A stretch of 7,263 nt of DNA from Aphodosoma sp044433285 (lineage in GTDB: Bacteria > Bacteroidota > Bacteroidia > Bacteroidales > Paludibacteraceae): positions 1-7,263 of the forward strand of contig JAWXTU010000113.1 in NCBI GenBank assembly GCA_044433285.1. The letters run 5' to 3'. The notes below the pieces were generated by a model. It saw only the letters and a list, made by a program, of their open reading frames with translations, did not search any database and was not told the origin of the DNA. Numbering within the stretch: position 1 is the first letter of the stretch; every line of letters starts with the position of its first letter. Positions 1-5,400 of the stretch are shown here, piece after piece. Both the position numbers and the translations under genes were made by a program.

Positions 1-1
1 A

Positions 2-370
2 TTTTTAAAAATGAACTTAGGTCAATTAAGACGAATAAGAAATATGTCGGTGCACAGAGCAGACAACCAAAGCAATGATGAGAAATTAAATCAATTTTAC
101 CAATACAACAGCATTGACCAGATTAGGAACAACTTAACAAAACTAGTTAATGCGGTAAAAAAGGATATAAACACCCCTGCCAACAAATCAATGACATATG
201 AAGCAACTATCACAACTATGCTAGCAAGTGCCTGCTTCATTAAATATAATAATAAATCGGTAAATATTACAGATCCAAAGCTCTTCAATAAAATTAAGAG
301 ATTAAAGAATAAGGATACTATAGAGGTAAAAGTGCAAAATGGTGTAATTGTGGATATTGTGGGGAATTAA
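2..370 (+). CDS. Probable 3' part of a HEPN-like protein gene, cut by the left window edge
   Basis: The reading frame stays open upstream of the ATG at 11 to the window edge (codons from position 2), so this is probably the C-terminal part of a longer protein. If the ATG at 11 is the true start, the protein has 119 residues. Counting from that ATG, R10-N11-M-S-V-H15 matches the R-N-x3-H form of the catalytic motif of HEPN-fold RNases. That motif normally sits in the last core helix, after about 80-100 residues of helical sequence, which would lie outside this window. A helical stretch follows (about residues 25-55), then a lysine-rich mixed tail with strand-like ends. There is no signal peptide or membrane segment. 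The next gene starts 25 bases downstream with no promoter between, so the two are probably co-transcribed. The HEPN call rests on one short motif and is tentative; otherwise the protein is unrecognised. The reading frame itself is well supported. Confidence 0.7.
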   Translation, partial: FLKMNLGQLRRIRNMSVHRADNQSNDEKLNQFYQYNSIDQIRNNLTKLVNAVKKDINTPANKSMTYEATITTMLASACFIKYNNKSVNITDPKLFNKIKRLKNKDTIEVKVQNGVIVDIVGN

Positions 371-395
371 ACAGTAATAAAAAACAGACAAAAAT

Positions 396-1358
396 ATGGG
401 CGATACAACTTTTTATTATCTCAGCTACCAAGCTGCAAACGAGGCATTAGAAAATAATGATTTAATAAATGCTATGACTGAATTCTTTTGGACTATCGAG
501 ATGGGCGAATATGGAGACCCCTACGGGTTTGGGGAAAGAGAATTTATAGAAACTCAAAACGATGCTATAAATAAATACAGAGAGTTAGCAAAAAAGATAG
601 ATACCCCTATTCTATCAAAAACCTCATTTATACAAGGGTGTCAGTGTCAAAAATTAATTTGGCTCTACAAATACAAGTACAACAAACAGGTTATTTCAGA
701 AGAGACAAAATCTAAATTCAAAAGAGGAAATATTATTGGAGATTTAGCTCAACACCTATTTCCGAATAGTGTTGATATTATAAAAATAGTAGAACCGAAC
801 ACAAAATACACTATTGATCAGTCATTAAGACATATGCCAACATATTTAAAGCAGCAACTATGGTTACGAGAGACACAAAAGCTGCTTGCTGCTGCAGAAT
901 ACAATCAAATATGCGAGGCTGCATTTATGTATGACAAAGTCTACTCTGCCATCGATATACTAACTATTGAAAATGACAAACGCATCGCATACGAAGTGAA
1001 AAGTGTTACAAAAATAAACGATGTACACATAAAAGATAGTGCATTACAGTATTATGTTATCAATAATAACCTCCCATTATCCGACTTTTATCTCATATAT
1101 ATTAATGAGGAGTATCTAAATAGCTTAAATATGCCAATGCAAGATCTCACTCTTGAAAATTGCGATATCAACCAACTGTTTAAAAGAGAGTCAATAATTG
1201 ATGAGGTAAAAAATTTACAACCATATATCAAAGAAAACATCGATAAATTCAAACTGATATTAAAAAATAGAAACAAAGAACCAGTTATAAAATCTGGAGC
1301 TCAATGCGATACACCTTATGAGTGTGCATTTAAGAGGTATTGTAATGTACGGAGATAA
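396..1358 (+). CDS. Cas4-like PD-(D/E)XK nuclease, DUF2779 N-terminal type
   Basis: This 320-residue protein is predicted to be a DNA exonuclease of the PD-(D/E)XK superfamily, probably with an iron-sulfur cluster. After an unrecognised helical extension (residues 1-65) comes the typical start 'LSKTSFIQGCQCQKLIWL', with candidate cluster ligand C84. Next are the R110-G111...G115 segment, E174 in 'CEAAF', the catalytic core D187...E200-V-K202, and Q218-Y219-Y220 as the RecB-type motif. The C-terminal C304-x5-C310-x5-C316 would supply the other three ligands of a Cas4/AddB-type 4Fe-4S cluster. The order and wording match the nuclease half of DUF2779 proteins. Those usually continue into an RNase-H-like DUF2779 domain, which is absent here: the protein stops four residues after C316. 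No CRISPR array or other cas gene is present, so it should not be called Cas4. It follows the preceding gene by 25 bases and shows no strong ribosome binding site. A promoter downstream separates it from the next gene. The fold is confident, the cellular role is not. Confidence 0.93.
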   Translation: MGDTTFYYLSYQAANEALENNDLINAMTEFFWTIEMGEYGDPYGFGEREFIETQNDAINKYRELAKKIDTPILSKTSFIQGCQCQKLIWLYKYKYNKQVISEETKSKFKRGNIIGDLAQHLFPNSVDIIKIVEPNTKYTIDQSLRHMPTYLKQQLWLRETQKLLAAAEYNQICEAAFMYDKVYSAIDILTIENDKRIAYEVKSVTKINDVHIKDSALQYYVINNNLPLSDFYLIYINEEYLNSLNMPMQDLTLENCDINQLFKRESIIDEVKNLQPYIKENIDKFKLILKNRNKEPVIKSGAQCDTPYECAFKRYCNVRR

Positions 1359-1369
1359 ATATGATTTTT

Positions 1370-1401
1370 TTTGGTAAATTACAATATTTTACTTAATTTT
1401 G
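1370..1401 (+). promoter_or_regulatory. Bacteroidota-type promoter of the DUF1848-helicase operon
   Basis: The -33 element TTTG (1370-1373) lies 20 bases before the -7 element TAATTTTG (1394-1401). This is an exact match to the TTTG / TAnnTTTG pair used by the primary sigma factor of Bacteroidota. Transcription should start about 5-10 bases after 1401, giving a leader of roughly 30-35 bases before the ATG at 1442. A perfect 12-base palindrome (1396-1407) overlaps the -7 element and could be an operator or chance. No terminator hairpin is visible between the preceding stop and the promoter, so upstream transcripts may read through. Confidence 0.82.
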
Positions 1402-1441
1402 CAAAATAAAATCAATATATCATCTAACACAATCTCAGAAA

Positions 1442-2476
1442 ATGGCGATAACACAAAATAAAATACCTATACTAAGAGATAATGGAGAAGAAGCTGAAGC
1501 TACTTCTCCAATTATAGTATCTGCTAGTAGGAGTACTGATATCCCTGCTTTCTATGCAGATTGGTTTTTGCATCGGCTGAAAACAGGATATTCAGCATGG
1601 ACAAACCCATTTAATGGTGTTCGTAGTTTTATATCTTACGATAAAGTTAGACTTATTGTTTTCTGGTCTAAAAATCCAGAACCGCTACTAAAAGAAAATG
1701 GTATTTTGGACTATCTTCAACAAAAAGGTATTAACACATATATTCAATTCACACTAAATGACTATGTTTCTGAAGGTCTTGAAAAAGGTGTACCTACAGT
1801 AGATAGTAGAATTGAAACATTCAAAGAACTGGTAAACAAACTTGGTAAAGGGAAAGTTATATGGCGGTTTGATCCATTAATCCTTACTGACAACATAACT
1901 ATAGATAACTTACTTGATAAAGTAAAATATATTGGAGATAAATTGCTTGGCTATACAGAAAAACTAGTTTTTAGCTATGCCGATATAACAGCCTATAGAA
2001 AAGTAGCCAATAATCTATCTAAAAACGGTGTAAAATATAGAGAGTTCACAATAGAAGATATGAACTATTTCGCTCAAAAACTTTCAGAAATGAATAAGGA
2101 TTGGGAGTATACACTAGCAACTTGTGGCGAGAAGATAGACCTCGATTCATACGGCATAGAACACAATAAGTGCATTGATGATGACCTAATGATCAAATAT
2201 TTTTTAAATGATGAAAAGTTAATGCAGTTCATTGGTGTTAAAGTCTCAAAGGGTGATCTATTTAACCCTGAGACAACTATTAATAGAGGAGAATCAAAAA
2301 AAGATAAAGGACAGAGGTTATTATGTGGATGTATTATGAGTAAAGATATTGGCGAATATAATACTTGTCCTCACCTATGCGAATACTGTTATGCAAACAG
2401 TTCAAAAGAAGTTGCTATTCGTAATTACAAGACACATTTGTTGAATATTGAGTCTGAAACAATAACAGGGAGATAG
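1442..2476 (+). CDS. DUF1848 family protein with radical-SAM-like cysteine motif
   Basis: This 344-residue protein belongs to the DUF1848 family, whose reaction is unknown to me. Family signatures run in order: 'SASRSTDIPAFYADWF' (27-42), N55-P56-F57, 'IVFWSKNPEPLL' (72-83), Q102-F103-T104, W141-R-F-D-P145, 'TCGEKIDLDSYGIEHNKCID' (227-246) and C295-G-C297. The end is the hallmark 'DIGEYNTCPHLCEYCYAN' (302-319). C309-x3-C313-x2-C316 has the spacing of the cluster motif that binds 4Fe-4S and S-adenosylmethionine in radical SAM enzymes. There it is near the N-terminus; here it is near the C-terminus. A SAM-radical reaction is therefore plausible but unproven. There is no signal peptide or membrane segment, so it should be cytoplasmic. 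It is first behind the promoter at 1370-1401, and its stop lies 2 bases before the start of the next gene, so the two are almost certainly one operon. The N-terminal 22 residues are charged and not part of the family core. Confidence 0.95.
   Translation: MAITQNKIPILRDNGEEAEATSPIIVSASRSTDIPAFYADWFLHRLKTGYSAWTNPFNGVRSFISYDKVRLIVFWSKNPEPLLKENGILDYLQQKGINTYIQFTLNDYVSEGLEKGVPTVDSRIETFKELVNKLGKGKVIWRFDPLILTDNITIDNLLDKVKYIGDKLLGYTEKLVFSYADITAYRKVANNLSKNGVKYREFTIEDMNYFAQKLSEMNKDWEYTLATCGEKIDLDSYGIEHNKCIDDDLMIKYFLNDEKLMQFIGVKVSKGDLFNPETTINRGESKKDKGQRLLCGCIMSKDIGEYNTCPHLCEYCYANSSKEVAIRNYKTHLLNIESETITGR
2468..2472 (+). promoter_or_regulatory. Ribosome binding site for the large helicase gene, inside the end of the DUF1848 gene
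   Basis: The purine run GGGAG ends 6 bases before the ATG at 2479 and lies within the last codons of the DUF1848 gene. It supports this ATG as the start. With only 2 bases between stop and start, ribosomes ending the first gene are well placed to begin the second, so translational coupling is likely. Shine-Dalgarno sequences are often weak in Bacteroidota, so this one is clearer than usual. Confidence 0.5.
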
Positions 2477-2478
2477 CC

Positions 2479-5400
2479 ATGGATTATCAAGAACAAATAA
2501 ATAATATTACGGATATCTCTTTTGATAAGATTAGAAGATTATCTGTTGATTATATTATGCAATTTCCCGAAGATTATAGGAATAGACTACATAACGAACT
2601 AAAAAGAGGCACTGTTGTTATTGAGACAGAAGAACATCTATGCCAATATTTATATTCTTATGGCAATATGCACAAAGCCAAAATGCAAAGACTTTTTGGT
2701 AATATCACAAATGAAGAGAAGGCTGATGGCACATCCTTAGGATATGCTCATAGAGAAAAGCTTGAAACTTTTCGAGATAATATTGATGGAGTATTAGAAG
2801 CACTATCACATAATGAATATGAAATAGTTGACTGGGGTTGCGGTCAAGGTTTGGCGACAGTTTGTTTCTTTGATGAATTACACAAAAGGAATATTCCTAA
2901 TAACGTTCAGAAAATAACTCTAATAGAACCTTCTAAGTTGGCATTATCGCGTGCAAATATACACATTAATGCTTATCTTGATAATAATACAAAAGTATGC
3001 TGTATAAATAAGTTGTTGGATGAAGTAAATGATTATGAGATAAACTCTCAAGCTCCTATTACATTTCATTTTTTTTCAAATATACTCGATGTAGCAGGAA
3101 TAAACTTACAGAAATTAGCTAAAAAAGTTGGATCAGATATAAATGGAATTCATTACTTTTTTTGTTTATGTCCCATGAATTTTGGAAATACAAGACTTAA
3201 TGCTTTTTATGAATATTTTAATGCTCCAGAGACTCTATTTAAACACACAGAAAAAGAGTATAAATATGCCTTAACAAAGAAACCATGTTCGTATAATATT
3301 ATAGCTTTTAAATTAGTAAATAATGAATACAACTTAGTCTATGTAGACTATTTACCATCTAAACAAAGTTTTGCAGCTTATCAACTTGATGGGGTAAAAG
3401 AAGCATTAAATGGATTAGGTGAGGTTTATAGAGATAAAATTGTAAAATTATATGAGCATTTATCAAGTTTTGAAGTTTTTGCACCTTTCGACCTAAATGC
3501 AAGTGTTTTCGAAGATGTGCATCCAATTTTAGCTGTTTTAAACAATATTATTACTCGTGGACTTCCGACTAAAGCAAGTCCATATATTGAAGAAGCATTT
3601 AAATGCTTTGGCAATATTAAACAAGATGACGAGCTCGGTAGTATAAAATATTCGCTTGACGTTGATGACGCAGTAAATCTATTTCTTGCATTACATATAA
3701 TAGATAATAGATTTGAACTAAATTTAGAAAACTATAATCTGAATATTCTTGATAGTGACTTAGAAAAGAACTTTATTGCAAATAGTACTAGTATTATTAA
3801 GCAAATTCTACAACCGCAAAGAAGTTTATCCTCAATTACTTTAGAAGATAAACTTCACCACTCCCAAAGAGTTGACTTTGCTTGCCAACTCCCCTATCCC
3901 TGCAAATGTAATAATGAGGACAAGAATTACAATGGATTCGTAATAGAGATTGATGGAGATAAATATCATTCAACTATCGAAACAAAAAAAACAGATATTG
4001 AAAGAATAAATGATTTATTATCAAAGAACTGGATGTGTAAAAGGATTCCAGAATCTCAGATTTATGAAAGGCTAGGTTTAGGGGGAGAATATTTAGTAAA
4101 TATCAAAAATGCATCAGAAAAAGTTTTTGATAATGATTGGATAAAAACACTTCAATTAGTACTTTCACCTATTGGAGTAGCAAGAATTCAAAAAACAGTA
4201 ATTGATGCTCTTTTGACTAACAATCTTAATATAGAAGAAAAGAGTTGGAATGTACTTGTCATAGAGAGGGATGTTCCTTGTGCTGCGTTAGCATTTTCTG
4301 AATTGGCTGAAATGTTTAATAAACTATGCCTTTTATCAAAGGAATATAGTCATTTGAAGTTTCCTAAAATAAATTTACGGATATTAAGTACTAACGAATT
4401 TAGTCAATCACCACTACACAAAGTAGGTTCAAATGAACTACAAATAGAAGTAGTAAAAGAAATATCTTCAATTATTAAAGCAACTACCTTTGATTTAGTT
4501 CTTGATGTTTCTGTTCTTAGACGATCTGAAATAGAAAAAAATAACTTTTCTGAATTTAAGTGTAAAAATGAGGCATATTTTTACATTCGATCTTCTCACT
4601 ATGTAAGGTCTATTAGGCAAATATACACAACAGATTTACTAGACTATAAAGCTTTCACAGATAAAGATAGTAAAGGGTTATATACTGATATAGAAGAGAC
4701 AAGTGTTATATTAAAGTACTTCTTACAGCTATTATTTCGGAAAGAAGATTTCCGACCAGGACAACTACCTATATTAAGTAGAGCTTTGCAGAAACAATGT
4801 GTCATCGGTCTACTACCAACGGGTGGGGGTAAATCTCTTACATATCAGTTAGCAGCAATGCTACAACCAGGTGTAACTTTGATTGTAGATCCTCTAAAAT
4901 CTCTAATGGATGATCAATATAAAGGATTACGCCAAAATGGTATTGATTGCTGTTCCTACATTAATGCAGATCTTTCAGACAACAAAGAGAAGACGTTAAG
5001 AGAAGCTAAATTGGTTAATTCAGAGTTACAATTTATGTTTATTTCTCCCGAACGACTTTGTATACATAAATTCAGGGAGACATTAAGAAATATGCACAGT
5101 CTTGGTGTATATTTCGCATATGGAGTAATAGATGAAGTTCATTGTGTATCAGAATGGGGACATGATTTCAGAGTCTCATATTTGCATTTAGGACGTAACC
5201 TCTATAAATATGTTCTTCCTAAGCAATTAGATGATGATAATAGGGTTATTTTGTTTGGTTTAACAGCAACAGCATCTTTTGATGTCCTTGCAGATGTAGA
5301 GCGAGAGTTATCTGGAGATGGAATGTTTGACCTAGATTCTGATACAATCGTTCGTGATGAAAACACAAATAGACTAGAATTACAGTATAGAGTTATCCAC

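Noticed and set aside
97..288. Minus-strand frame of 63 codons with a hydrophobic, membrane-like translation
   Set aside because: It lies opposite the 2-370 gene, has no promoter or ribosome binding site of its own, and its hydrophobicity follows from reading AT-rich lysine/asparagine codons backwards.
396..1358. Calling the nuclease Cas4 and the region a CRISPR locus
   Set aside because: The fold and cysteines are Cas4-like, but the sequence wording fits DUF2779 proteins better. There are no repeats with regular spacers and no other cas genes in the window.
1374..1393. Short inverted repeat GTAAA...TTTAC as terminator of the nuclease gene
   Set aside because: The stem is only 5 AT-rich base pairs and no T-run follows the right arm; it lies between the two promoter boxes.
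2596..4098. Classical restriction-modification enzyme
   Set aside because: The methyltransferase-like domain lacks NPPY/DPPY and there is no target-recognition domain or separate restriction subunit of a known type, so a standard type I, II or III assignment is not supported.
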